A stretch of 64,000 bases of DNA, from assembly GCA_934131005.1 (NCBI GenBank), contig CAKOYV010000005.1, positions 28,600 to 92,599 on the forward strand, given 5' to 3'. The stretch is from an uncultured Bacilli bacterium (GTDB taxonomy: Bacteria > Bacillota_I > Bacilli_A > RF39 > UBA660). The notes under the pieces are model-generated. The model was given only the letters and a program-made list of their open reading frames with translations, was not told the DNA's origin and did not search any database. Shown here in pieces: positions 49,992 to 58,447 of this stretch (its first letter is position 1; each line of letters opens with the position of its first letter). The translations under genes were made by a program, and so were the position numbers.

Positions 49992-51348
49992 AGAAGAGGC
50001 ATCTTTTAGAGATCCTTCTGGTTATGTTTATTATGATAAAAATAAAGTTTTTAGAAGAATTAATAAGTGTTATTTTAGGCAATATGAATATTTTATTAAA
50101 AGTGGTTTGTATGACGAACTTGTTAATGAAGGACTTATAATTTCTCATAAAAAAATAAAACAAACAAAGAATTATATTATTTTGGAAGTGGAAAAAATTC
50201 CTTTTATTAGTTATGCTTATGAATGGTGTTTTGATGAGTTGCGGGATGCAGCATTATTAACTTTGAAAATTCAAAAAATTGCTCTTAAATATGGAATGTA
50301 TTTGAAAGATGCTAGTAATTTTAATATTCAATTTTTGAATGGAAAAGCGACTTTTATAGATGTTTTATCATTTGATTTTTATGTTGATGGGTTGCCATGG
50401 GGAGCATATGGACAATTTTGTCGTCATTTTATGGCACCTTTGTTACTTATGAGTTGTGTTGATGGTAGTTTAAATAGTTTATTGAAAAATTATATTGATG
50501 GTATTCCAATTGATGTTGCTAATAATATATTAAAGGGACGTGGTGGTTTTACTGCTAGAGAGCATATTAAATGGCATAGTAATTCTATTTCTAAGAATAA
50601 TAATAAGGTTAGTTGTAAAAAAATGTTTATTTCTAAGGCTAAATTAATTAATATGATTGAAATGATGATGAGACAAATTTTACGTCTTAAAAATTCAACG
50701 GTTGTTACGGAATGGGAAAATTATTATGATAATACTAATTATAATGATGAGGCAACTTCTATTAAGGAGGGTATAATTTTAAAATTTTTAGAGAGTATTA
50801 AATTATCAAATTCAGATATTGTATGGGACTTAGGAGCAAATGATGGTAGATATTCTAGACTAGTTTCTGATTGTTCTTGTGTTGTTTCTTTTGATATTGA
50901 TAGTAAGGCTGTTAATAAGAATTATTTAAAAATGAAAAAGAATGGGGAGTTAAATATTTTGCCCCTTATTTTAGATTTGACTAATCCTACTTCTTCTATT
51001 GGTTTTTCTTGTAGTGAGAGAAAAAGTTTGATGGATAGGGGAAATGTTAAATGTGTAATGGCTTTAGCTTTAATCCATCACTTAGCTATTAGTAATAATC
51101 TTCCTTTAGAGAAGTTAGCCAAATTTTTTGGAGAGTTAGGTGAATTTTTGATAATTGAGTTTGTTCCTAAAGAAGATTCTCAGGTAGAAAAATTATTAAA
51201 AACGAGGATAGATATTTTTGATGATTATAATTTTCAGAATTTTGAAAAAACATTTTCTTATGTTTTTAAAATAATTGATAAGTGTAGTATAAGTGGGAGT
51301 AAAAGAGTTATTTATTTGATGAAAAGGCGTGTTTTTGGTGAAGAATGA
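49981..51348 (+). CDS. NoeA-like class I SAM methyltransferase with kinase-like N-terminal part
   Basis: 455 residues in two parts. The N-terminal 200 residues (EASFRDPSGYVYYDKNKVFRRIN; LKDASNFNIQFLNGKATFIDVLSF) resemble an aminoglycoside-kinase-like fold, with D-x4-N-x-Q-F and F-I-D reminiscent of catalytic and metal loops. The C-terminal half is a SAM Rossmann domain with motif I IVWDLGANDGRYSRLV and the motif II acid in VVSFDID, then VMALALIHHLAI. Such proteins are annotated as NoeA-like in nodulation and polysaccharide loci. The start ATG at 49981 overlaps the small gene before it. Acceptor unknown; probably a surface glycan, given its neighbours. Confidence 0.8.
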   Translation: MINREEASFRDPSGYVYYDKNKVFRRINKCYFRQYEYFIKSGLYDELVNEGLIISHKKIKQTKNYIILEVEKIPFISYAYEWCFDELRDAALLTLKIQKIALKYGMYLKDASNFNIQFLNGKATFIDVLSFDFYVDGLPWGAYGQFCRHFMAPLLLMSCVDGSLNSLLKNYIDGIPIDVANNILKGRGGFTAREHIKWHSNSISKNNNKVSCKKMFISKAKLINMIEMMMRQILRLKNSTVVTEWENYYDNTNYNDEATSIKEGIILKFLESIKLSNSDIVWDLGANDGRYSRLVSDCSCVVSFDIDSKAVNKNYLKMKKNGELNILPLILDLTNPTSSIGFSCSERKSLMDRGNVKCVMALALIHHLAISNNLPLEKLAKFFGELGEFLIIEFVPKEDSQVEKLLKTRIDIFDDYNFQNFEKTFSYVFKIIDKCSISGSKRVIYLMKRRVFGEE

Positions 51349-52963
51349 TGAATTATTGTTTAAGTTAGTACATAATAAAAAAATATTATTTATTTTACCT
51401 AATTTTATTTATTTAATAAATATTTTGAACAGTTATAATACTAATAGTAATTTTCAAGATATTTTAGAGGTTAGTGGTAAGGTTTGTTTAGAAGTATTTG
51501 GATGTTTTTTTGTTATAACATTGTTTTTGTACTTTTTTTTTAAAAAAGCTTTAAAGGATAGGCAAAAGATATTTTTAGTTTTGTCATTTGCATGTTGTTT
51601 TTACTTTTATAAATTTTCATTAATTCAATTTTTGATTTTTATTGTTGTTATTTTAAGTTTGACATTATTATTGCTGAAAATTCGAAGTTTTAATTTTGAT
51701 TATATTGTGGGAATATTGATATTTATAATAAGCTTTATTTTTATAATAATTGGTGGTCAAAGTGTTTATAATTTTGTTGTTAATAATTATAATCTTAAAG
51801 TTTATAAAACAAATAATAAGATAGTTGTTGATAGTTCTAAAAAGAGTCCTAATATATATTATATTCATTGTGATGGAATGTTGGGGATTAGTGCTATGTC
51901 AAAATATTTTCAATATGATGATACTTATTTTATAGATTATTTGGATAATAATAATTTTTATTTAAATAAAGATGCTAGTTTTATTAATGGTCATAAAACA
52001 CAAAGGTCTTTAGTTGCTTTGTTTAATCCACATTATTATGATAAGGTTTTTAGAAAATATTTAGATGATATTGAAGGATATTATTATGGTAAAAAGATTA
52101 ATTTGAAGTATAATGTTGATTATAAGGAGATTAATGAGAATAGGTTTGATAGTGAGTTATTTAGGGCTTTTGAAAAAAAAGGATATACAACAATTGGGAT
52201 AGGAGAATTTAACCAATATACTTCTTTAGATACAGATTATTATTATGATTATTATGTTCCAACATCTGAGTCTATTCATTTAGTTGATGGTAAAGAGGGA
52301 TTGAGGCTAATAAAAAAGAGTGATAACAAAAAGTTAATGAGTTATTATGTTGAATATCAGAGATTTAGGACTTTAACATCTTATTCTGTGCTTTATGATA
52401 TTACAAATAATATTAACTTTTTAAAGTATAAAAATATTGATTATAAGAGTTTTGATAGTAGCAAGTATAGTTATATTGATAATAGTCAGTATTGGCCAGC
52501 TAAGGCTATTTTAAAAGGCCTTGATGAGAGTATTAATAGTTTTGATGGTAATAAATTGGTTTTTGTTGATTATAATTTAAATCATTTGGGTCTTACTTTT
52601 GATAAATATGGAAATAGGCTTAATGAAAATGATTCTGGTAATTTGAATTATTATGAAGGAAATTATGTATATTCTACTTATTTGTTAGTGGATATGTTAA
52701 GATTTATTAAAGATAATGATAAGGATGCGATTATTATTATTCAGGGAGATCATGGTATTCATATGCTTGAGAATGAATATTTAGAAAAAAGATTTAGTAT
52801 TAGTGCATCAGGTGTTAAAGATATTAGAAATTCTGTTATAAGCGCTATGTATATTCCAGATAAATATAGAAATGGTGATGAAAAGTATCTTTCTAATCCT
52901 TTAAATATTAGTAGATATTTGGTTAATAGTTATGTTTATAAGGATTATGATTATATTAAATAA
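51338..52963 (+). CDS. Membrane-bound sulfatase/alkaline-phosphatase-fold protein
   Basis: About 541 residues. The first 150 hold four or five membrane helices; the rest is an outside domain of the alkaline phosphatase superfamily, with NIYYIHCDGMLG as the first metal Asp region, a possible FINGHKTQRS nucleophile loop (Thr or Ser) and IIIIQGDHGIHM as the Asp-His metal motif. LTA synthases and phosphoethanolamine transferases share this layout, but the sequence is not LtaS. It overlaps the methyltransferase by 11 bases. Start uncertain: GTG 51329, TTG 51335 and GTG 51338 are in frame, and AAGG at 51324 suits the latter two. Probably transfers or removes a polar group on a surface polymer. Confidence 0.75.
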   Translation: MKNDELLFKLVHNKKILFILPNFIYLINILNSYNTNSNFQDILEVSGKVCLEVFGCFFVITLFLYFFFKKALKDRQKIFLVLSFACCFYFYKFSLIQFLIFIVVILSLTLLLLKIRSFNFDYIVGILIFIISFIFIIIGGQSVYNFVVNNYNLKVYKTNNKIVVDSSKKSPNIYYIHCDGMLGISAMSKYFQYDDTYFIDYLDNNNFYLNKDASFINGHKTQRSLVALFNPHYYDKVFRKYLDDIEGYYYGKKINLKYNVDYKEINENRFDSELFRAFEKKGYTTIGIGEFNQYTSLDTDYYYDYYVPTSESIHLVDGKEGLRLIKKSDNKKLMSYYVEYQRFRTLTSYSVLYDITNNINFLKYKNIDYKSFDSSKYSYIDNSQYWPAKAILKGLDESINSFDGNKLVFVDYNLNHLGLTFDKYGNRLNENDSGNLNYYEGNYVYSTYLLVDMLRFIKDNDKDAIIIIQGDHGIHMLENEYLEKRFSISASGVKDIRNSVISAMYIPDKYRNGDEKYLSNPLNISRYLVNSYVYKDYDYIK

Positions 52964-53004
52964 AGAATATTGTTTGTAAAATGATTATTAATATTCTTTT
53001 TTTT
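52962..53004 (+). terminator. Terminator of the surface cassette
   Basis: 10-bp stem AAAGAATATT / AATATTCTTT across an 18-base loop with T run, using the stop codon. Confidence 0.8.
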
Positions 53005-53005
53005 C

Positions 53006-53034
53006 TTGTTTATTTTTATAACTAATGATAAAAT
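53006..53034 (+). promoter_or_regulatory. Promoter of gmk
   Basis: TTGTTT 53006-53011, 17-base spacer, TAAAAT 53029-53034. Confidence 0.55.
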
Positions 53035-53064
53035 TAATTTATTCTTTTGAAGGGAGATATTATT

Positions 53065-53745
53065 ATGGGGAAGATTATCAAAACTAATGGTCGGGGAAAT
53101 TTAATTGTTATTAGTGGTCCTAGTGGTGCTGGCAAAGGGACGGTTATTAGTGAACTTAAGAAAATTAATAGTAATTTTTGGGTTTCTATTTCAATGACTA
53201 GTAGACAGGTTAGGAGTAATGATGTTCCTAATGAGACTTATTTTTTTGTAGATAAAGGGGAATTTGAGAGACGTATTAATGAAGGTGTGTTTCTTGAATA
53301 TGCATTATATAATGGTAATTATTATGGTACACCTAAGGATAAAATTATTGAAAAATTGAATGAGGGTGTTGATGTTGTTTTAGAAATTGAAATACAGGGA
53401 GCTTTGAAGGTTAAAGAATTAGTACCAGATGCTATTTTTATATTTATTTTGCCTCCTAGTATGAGTGAACTTAGAAAGAGACTTGTTAATAGGGGGACTG
53501 ACAGTAAAGAAAAGGTTTTGTCTAGATTTAAGACGGCTTATCAAGAAATTAATGAGGTTACAAAATATAACTATGTTGTTGTTAATGATGATATTGATAA
53601 GGCTGTTCGAAAGGTAGATGCTATTTTGATTAGTGAGAGATGTAGAGTTGATAGGATAGAAGATATTTATTTGGATAATATGGAAGAAGAAGTTCATGAA
53701 CTATTAGTGGATAAAAATTTAGGTAATGAAGAGAGAGTTATTTAG
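53065..53745 (+). CDS. gmk: Guanylate kinase
   Basis: Converts GMP to GDP. P-loop GPSGAGKGT at 18-26 in LIVISGPSGAGKGTVISELK, the GMP-binding SMTSRQVRSNDVPNETYFFVD, and the lid region RLVNRGTDSKEKVLSRF. About 226 residues, with a short extra acidic C-terminal helix (MEEEVHELLVDKNLG). ATG at 53065 has GGGAG upstream; the TTG six codons earlier would include it. In Bacillus gmk is elsewhere, before rpoZ and priA, none of which follow here. Confidence 0.95.
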   Translation: MGKIIKTNGRGNLIVISGPSGAGKGTVISELKKINSNFWVSISMTSRQVRSNDVPNETYFFVDKGEFERRINEGVFLEYALYNGNYYGTPKDKIIEKLNEGVDVVLEIEIQGALKVKELVPDAIFIFILPPSMSELRKRLVNRGTDSKEKVLSRFKTAYQEINEVTKYNYVVVNDDIDKAVRKVDAILISERCRVDRIEDIYLDNMEEEVHELLVDKNLGNEERVI

Positions 53746-53817
53746 ATGACTTTCTTTTTCTTGTTAAAATGGCTATTTTTAGTTATAATTTGTTTAGGAG
53801 TTGGTGCTGATGAATGA
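53746..53817 (+). CDS. Possible 23-residue membrane micropeptide
   Basis: ATG directly after the gmk TAG opens MTFFFLLKWLFLVIICLGVG plus ADE, a single hydrophobic helix with Lys and Trp near the start. It would be translated by stop-start coupling from gmk. No independent ribosome-binding site. Its stop overlaps the next relic frame. May be a micropeptide or chance. Confidence 0.3.
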   Translation: MTFFFLLKWLFLVIICLGVGADE

Positions 53818-53881
53818 TTTGGGTACGAAAAGATTAAATACAGATAGATTATGTTTGATGAAAAATAAATTTAATTTTTAG
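53810..53881 (+). pseudogene. Relic N terminus of a GNAT acetyltransferase
   Basis: The 23-codon frame MNDLGTKRLNTDRLCLMKNK plus FNF, with AGGAG nine bases upstream, resembles the usual start of RimJ/RimL-type GNAT enzymes (LGTKxLETERLILR), then ends at TAG. No acetyltransferase sequence follows, so it looks like the remains of a deleted gene, with its ribosome-binding site intact. The match is short and by eye. Confidence 0.35.
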
Positions 53882-53898
53882 TGTGAGGTTAGAGATTT

Positions 53899-54612
53899 AT
53901 GGAAAACGAGGAAAAAATAATTAAGATTATTAATGAAATAGATAATTTAGTTGGAGATGCAGTTGATGAGGGGCTTTTGTTGAGTAGTGATATGTATGAT
54001 GATTTGTTTATAAATAATTATGATGTTTTAGATGAATTTAGTGATAAGTTAGATAAGATTATAAATGATGAACTAGATAATGAATTGCTTGAAATGATAA
54101 GTAAAATAAAATATTGTAATATATTTAAGTGTCAGTTTGGTTTTAAGTATAAAAATAATATTAATAGAATTAAAATAGCTAAATATTTAAATGAAAAAAA
54201 GAGGTTATGTTTGAATTATGATTTGGTTAAAAAATTTATTAGAGAAAATTATAGATTAGCAGAGTATATAAATGATTTTGATAAATTGATAGAGTTGAGT
54301 CAAATAAATGAAAAGGTTATATTATGTATGAAAAATCCTAGTTTAGATTTTGTAGAAAGTATGCTTAAGAAAAGTGATTTTATTTCTAAGGTGTTTTTAG
54401 GGATGTATGGACAGAATAATGCTCTTTATCAGTTTTCTAACTATTATAAAAAGATATTTAAATTAGATATGATTAATTTTGATAATCTTAAGGATATTTT
54501 AGTGGATAATCCAACTTTATTTATTCAAGCTTCTGATGTAATTAAGAATAATAAGCTTATTCAAAAATTGATGATTGATATAGATTTTAGATATGAAAGT
54601 TATTTTTCTTGA
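53899..54612 (+). CDS. Hypothetical acidic helical protein
   Basis: 237 residues, mostly helical, Asp/Glu/Ile/Lys rich, with no signal peptide or membrane segment. The N-terminal 70 residues are strongly acidic (INEIDNLVGDAVDEGLLLSS; DKLDKIINDELDNELLEMIS), and the middle has FKCQFGFKYKNNINRIKIAKYL. No family recognised. TGTGAGG lies before the ATG at 53899. It sits between the gmk-GNAT relic and nifJ, with no clear terminator. Confidence 0.55.
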   Translation: MENEEKIIKIINEIDNLVGDAVDEGLLLSSDMYDDLFINNYDVLDEFSDKLDKIINDELDNELLEMISKIKYCNIFKCQFGFKYKNNINRIKIAKYLNEKKRLCLNYDLVKKFIRENYRLAEYINDFDKLIELSQINEKVILCMKNPSLDFVESMLKKSDFISKVFLGMYGQNNALYQFSNYYKKIFKLDMINFDNLKDILVDNPTLFIQASDVIKNNKLIQKLMIDIDFRYESYFS

Positions 54613-54656
54613 TAGTAAGTTGTATAATTATGTATGAAAATGTCAATTTGGTTATC

Positions 54657-54685
54657 TTGTAATGTTTATTAATTTGAATTATAAT
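54657..54685 (+). promoter_or_regulatory. Promoter of nifJ
   Basis: TTGTAA 54657-54662, 17-base spacer, TATAAT 54680-54685. Confidence 0.65.
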
Positions 54686-54714
54686 TATAGTATATTTTAG
54701 AAAAGAGGTAGATT

Positions 54715-57700
54715 ATGATTAGTTATAAAACGATGGATGCTAATGAAGCTGTTAGTATGGTTAGTTATAAATTTAGTGAAATATGTGGAATATATCCTAT
54801 AACGCCAGCTTCTCCAATGGCTGAGGAAGTTGATAGGATGAGTGCTCGTGGATGTGTTAATTGCTTTGGGGATAAAGTTCAGGTTGTAGAGATGCAGAGT
54901 GAGGCTGGTGCAATTGCAATGGTGCATGGTGCTTTACAAAGTGGAATATTGTCTACTACTTTTACAGCTAGTCAGGGACTTTTGTTGATGATACCTAGTT
55001 TATATAAAATGGCTGGTGAAATGCTTCCTGCTGTTGTACATGTGGCTTCTCGTAGTTTATCTACCCATGCTCTTAGTATTTTTGGAGATCATCAAGATGT
55101 GTATGCTTGTAGAGGAACTGGTGTTTGTATGTTGTCTTCTAGTAGTGTACAGGAGGCTTATTATATGGCTACGATAGCTCATTTATCAGCAATTAAATCG
55201 TCGTTGCCTTTTATAAATTTTTTTGATGGTTTTAGAACTAGTCATGAAATTGATAAAGTTAAACTTATGGATATGGAACGTGTATGTTCTTTAATTGATA
55301 AGGATGCTTTGGAAAACTTTAGGAATAGGGCTATGAATTCTGCGAAACCTAATAGTCGTGGCTTGGCAGAAAATGATGATATATACTTTCAACATACAGA
55401 AGTAAGAAACATTAATTATATAAAATGTGTTGATTATGTTAAAGAGTATATGGATAAATTAAATGAAATTAATGGGACAGATATAAAGTTGTTTAATTAT
55501 TATGGTGCTGAGGATGCTTCGTATGTAATTGTTGCTATGGGTAGTGTATGTGAGACTATTAAAGATACTATTGATTATTTAAATAGTAATGGTGGAAAAT
55601 ATGGTTTAGTTGTTGTTCATTTGTTTAGACCATTTAGTATTGTAGATTTAAAAAATGTAATACCAGAAAGTGTTAAAAAAATAGCTGTGCTTGATCGAAG
55701 CAAGGATGCTAGTGGTTCTGGGGAGGCTCTTTATTTAGATGTTGTAAATGCACTTAAAGATATGAAGGTAAAAATTTATGGTGGAAGGTATGGATTGTCT
55801 TCTAAGAATACAACTCCGGCAGATATAAAAGCTGTTTATGATTTTTTGGAAAGTGATAAGACTTTTTCTAATTTTACGATTGGGATCATAGATGATGTTA
55901 CTAATTTGAGTTTGGATATTTCAAAAGATTTTAAAATTCCTAATTGTGAATTGGAGATGTTAATATATGGCTATGGTTCTGATGGAATGGTGTCTACTTC
56001 TAAGGATTTATTAAAAATAATAGGGGCTAATACTGATAAATGTGTTCAGGGATATTTTCAATATGATAGTAAAAAGAGTGGAGGAGTTACTAGAAGTCAT
56101 ATTAGAATAGATAATGATATTATTAGAAAAACTTATTATGTAGATAATCCTAATGTTTTGGTTATAAGTAAGGATAGTTATATATATAAATATGATATTT
56201 TAGATAACGTATGTGATGGTGGTATAGTTCTTTTAAATACTAATTTAAATTCTAATGATTTGATTAAAAGTTTACCTGATAGAGTAAAATATCTATTGGC
56301 AAGTAAGCATTTGCGTTTTTATACAATTGATGCTAATGGAATTGTAAATAAAATTGGACTTAGAAATAAAATTAGTACTTGTATGGAGATTTGTATTTTT
56401 CATCTTATTCAAATTATTGATGATGATGATGTTACTAAAATTATGAAAGAATCAAATGAAAAAAGATTTGCTGATAAGGGAGAAGATATTGTTAGAGTTA
56501 ATAATGAAATTGTTGATGTTTCATTGGAATATTTGAAGGAAATAGAAGTTGATTTGGCTTGGTGTGATTTAGTTGTTGCAAGTACTAGAGAAAATGATTT
56601 TTGTGGTGCCATTAATAATCTTCATGGTGATGATTTACCTGTTAGTGCGTTTTTAGATAAGAGTAGTGGTATATATACGGCTGGTAGTACTAAGTGGGAA
56701 AAGAGAGGTATTGCTGAGAGAATTCCTTGTTGGATTAAAGAAAATTGTATTCAATGTAATCAATGTAGTTTTGTTTGTCCACATGCTGTTATTAGGCCTT
56801 TTCTTGTTGATAAGGATGCTGATGTTTCATCTATTCCATCCCTTATGCCACGAGATGTTAATTATTCTATTGGTGTATCAGCACTTGATTGTACTGGGTG
56901 TGGATTATGTTATAATGCTTGTCCTGGTAAAATGGGAAATAAAGCTATTCAAATGATTTCGCCAACTGATAATGATAAGATACAGAAAGATTTTGATTGG
57001 TTAGTAGATAATAATGTTAATTCTCAATATAAATTTAAGGTTATGAATGTAAGAAATGAGGGATTTGTAAGGCCTAAGTTTGAATTTAATGGTAGTTGTG
57101 CTGGATGTGGGGAGGCACCGTATCTTAAAAATTTGACGCAAGTATTTAATGATAATCTTTATATTGCTAATGCTACTGGATGTTCTTCAATTTTTGGAGG
57201 AAGTGCACCTAGTACTCCTTATAGTGTTGCGTGGGCTAGTAGTTTATTTGAGGATAATGCTGAGTATGGTTTAGGAATTTTAAAGGGAATAGAGGCTAAG
57301 AGAGAAAAAATTTCTAAGTATATGAAAAATAATTTGAATAGTGATAGAGAATTATTTGAGAGATGGATTTCTAATAAAGATAATTATGATATATGTGTAG
57401 ATGTATATAAAAAACTTGATTTTGGTAAACATAAGTATTTAAATAGTTTGAAAGATTATATAATTCCACAGTCTATGTGGATAATTGGTGGAGATGGTTT
57501 TGCTTATGATATAGGATATGGTGGCTTGGATCATGTTTTGTCACGTGATGATAATATTAATATTTTAGTGTTGGATACAGAGGTTTATTCAAATACTGGA
57601 GGGCAAGCTTCGAAGGCTAGTCAGATGGGATCAATTTCTTCTTTTGCTACTAGTGGTAAGAGAGGATATAAGAAAGATTTGGCAAGAATGGCTATGTGCT

Positions 57701-58107
57701 ATCCGCATGTATATGTTGCTTGTTGTAATATTGGCTATAATAAAGAACAATATTTAAAAGCTATTCGTGAGGCTAGCTTACATGATGGACCATCGATAAT
57801 TATTGCTTATGCTCCTTGTATCGAACATGGTATTAAAGCTGGAATGGAATATAGTATGTTGGAAGGAGAACTTGCTAGTAGTTGTGGATATTTTCCTATA
57901 TTTAGATATAATCCAGATAACGATAAGTTTATTCTTGATAGTAAAAATGTTGATTTTTCTAAATATGATGAGTTTTTGAGTCATGAAAATAGATATAATA
58001 AATTAAAACGATTTAATAAAGAAGAAGCTTCTAGATTGCTTGGTTTACAAAAAGAGATGGCTATTAAACGATTTGAATATTATAAAAAAATGGATTTGTC
58101 AGAGTAG
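54715..58107 (+). CDS. nifJ: Pyruvate:ferredoxin (flavodoxin) oxidoreductase, single chain
   Basis: PFOR oxidises pyruvate to acetyl-CoA and CO2, reducing ferredoxin, in anaerobes. All domains lie on one 1130-residue chain: pyrimidine-binding domain I (GIYPITPASPMAEEVD, the QSEAGAIAMVHGAL segment with the catalytic Glu), domain II transketolase-like, domain III (ESNEKRFADKG to SGIYTAGSTKWEKRGIAE), the ferredoxin domain with two 4Fe-4S motifs (CIQCNQCSFVCPHAV and CTGCGLCYNACPGK), and the TPP domain with CAGCGEAPYLK, GCSSIFGG and the GDGFAYDIGYGGLDHVL metal loop. AAAGAGGT precedes ATG. Signals anaerobic pyruvate metabolism. Confidence 0.97.
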   Translation: MISYKTMDANEAVSMVSYKFSEICGIYPITPASPMAEEVDRMSARGCVNCFGDKVQVVEMQSEAGAIAMVHGALQSGILSTTFTASQGLLLMIPSLYKMAGEMLPAVVHVASRSLSTHALSIFGDHQDVYACRGTGVCMLSSSSVQEAYYMATIAHLSAIKSSLPFINFFDGFRTSHEIDKVKLMDMERVCSLIDKDALENFRNRAMNSAKPNSRGLAENDDIYFQHTEVRNINYIKCVDYVKEYMDKLNEINGTDIKLFNYYGAEDASYVIVAMGSVCETIKDTIDYLNSNGGKYGLVVVHLFRPFSIVDLKNVIPESVKKIAVLDRSKDASGSGEALYLDVVNALKDMKVKIYGGRYGLSSKNTTPADIKAVYDFLESDKTFSNFTIGIIDDVTNLSLDISKDFKIPNCELEMLIYGYGSDGMVSTSKDLLKIIGANTDKCVQGYFQYDSKKSGGVTRSHIRIDNDIIRKTYYVDNPNVLVISKDSYIYKYDILDNVCDGGIVLLNTNLNSNDLIKSLPDRVKYLLASKHLRFYTIDANGIVNKIGLRNKISTCMEICIFHLIQIIDDDDVTKIMKESNEKRFADKGEDIVRVNNEIVDVSLEYLKEIEVDLAWCDLVVASTRENDFCGAINNLHGDDLPVSAFLDKSSGIYTAGSTKWEKRGIAERIPCWIKENCIQCNQCSFVCPHAVIRPFLVDKDADVSSIPSLMPRDVNYSIGVSALDCTGCGLCYNACPGKMGNKAIQMISPTDNDKIQKDFDWLVDNNVNSQYKFKVMNVRNEGFVRPKFEFNGSCAGCGEAPYLKNLTQVFNDNLYIANATGCSSIFGGSAPSTPYSVAWASSLFEDNAEYGLGILKGIEAKREKISKYMKNNLNSDRELFERWISNKDNYDICVDVYKKLDFGKHKYLNSLKDYIIPQSMWIIGGDGFAYDIGYGGLDHVLSRDDNINILVLDTEVYSNTGGQASKASQMGSISSFATSGKRGYKKDLARMAMCYPHVYVACCNIGYNKEQYLKAIREASLHDGPSIIIAYAPCIEHGIKAGMEYSMLEGELASSCGYFPIFRYNPDNDKFILDSKNVDFSKYDEFLSHENRYNKLKRFNKEEASRLLGLQKEMAIKRFEYYKKMDLSE

Positions 58108-58132
58108 TTTTAATGCTGATATCCATTTTTTT
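58084..58132 (+). terminator. nifJ terminator
   Basis: AAAAAAATGGAT pairs with ATCCATTTTTTT; inside, TCAG/CTGA extends the hairpin. Overlaps the last nifJ codons. Confidence 0.78.
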
Positions 58133-58177
58133 GTTAACAGATTTTGATTTGTTTTGTGTCAACTAGATAATTAAATT

Positions 58178-58206
58178 TTGATATTGGAAATATTTAGTGT
58201 TATAAT
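58178..58206 (+). promoter_or_regulatory. Promoter of the 67-residue membrane protein gene
   Basis: TTGATA 58178-58183, 17-base spacer, TATAAT 58201-58206 with TGT before it. Confidence 0.7.
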
Positions 58207-58243
58207 TTAATTATAATAATTTATAGTAGATGGAGTGATATGT

Positions 58244-58447
58244 GTGAAAAAGCGTATTAAGGGTAGTAAAATTAGTAGAAAGAGTGATAAACAGTTAGAA
58301 AAAGAAGCTGTATTAGAGGAGAATGCTTCAATTGTTGGGGTTATAGTTGTTGTTATTTTGTGTCTTATTGTAGGAATTTCGTTAGGAATTTGTTTATATA
58401 AACTTGCTCTTAACAGTAGTGCTATGATTGTTACTAGTCTTTTTTGA
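58244..58447 (+). CDS. 67-residue single-helix membrane protein
   Basis: GTG at 58244 (GGAG eight bases upstream) opens MKKRIKGSKISRKSDKQLEK, a basic segment, then EENASI and one membrane helix (about 31-53, VGVIVVVILCLIVGISLGICLYK). No family recognised. Its 3' end overlaps the tmcAL 3' end by 14 bases on the opposite strand, with no separate terminator. Confidence 0.6.
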   Translation: MKKRIKGSKISRKSDKQLEKEAVLEENASIVGVIVVVILCLIVGISLGICLYKLALNSSAMIVTSLF

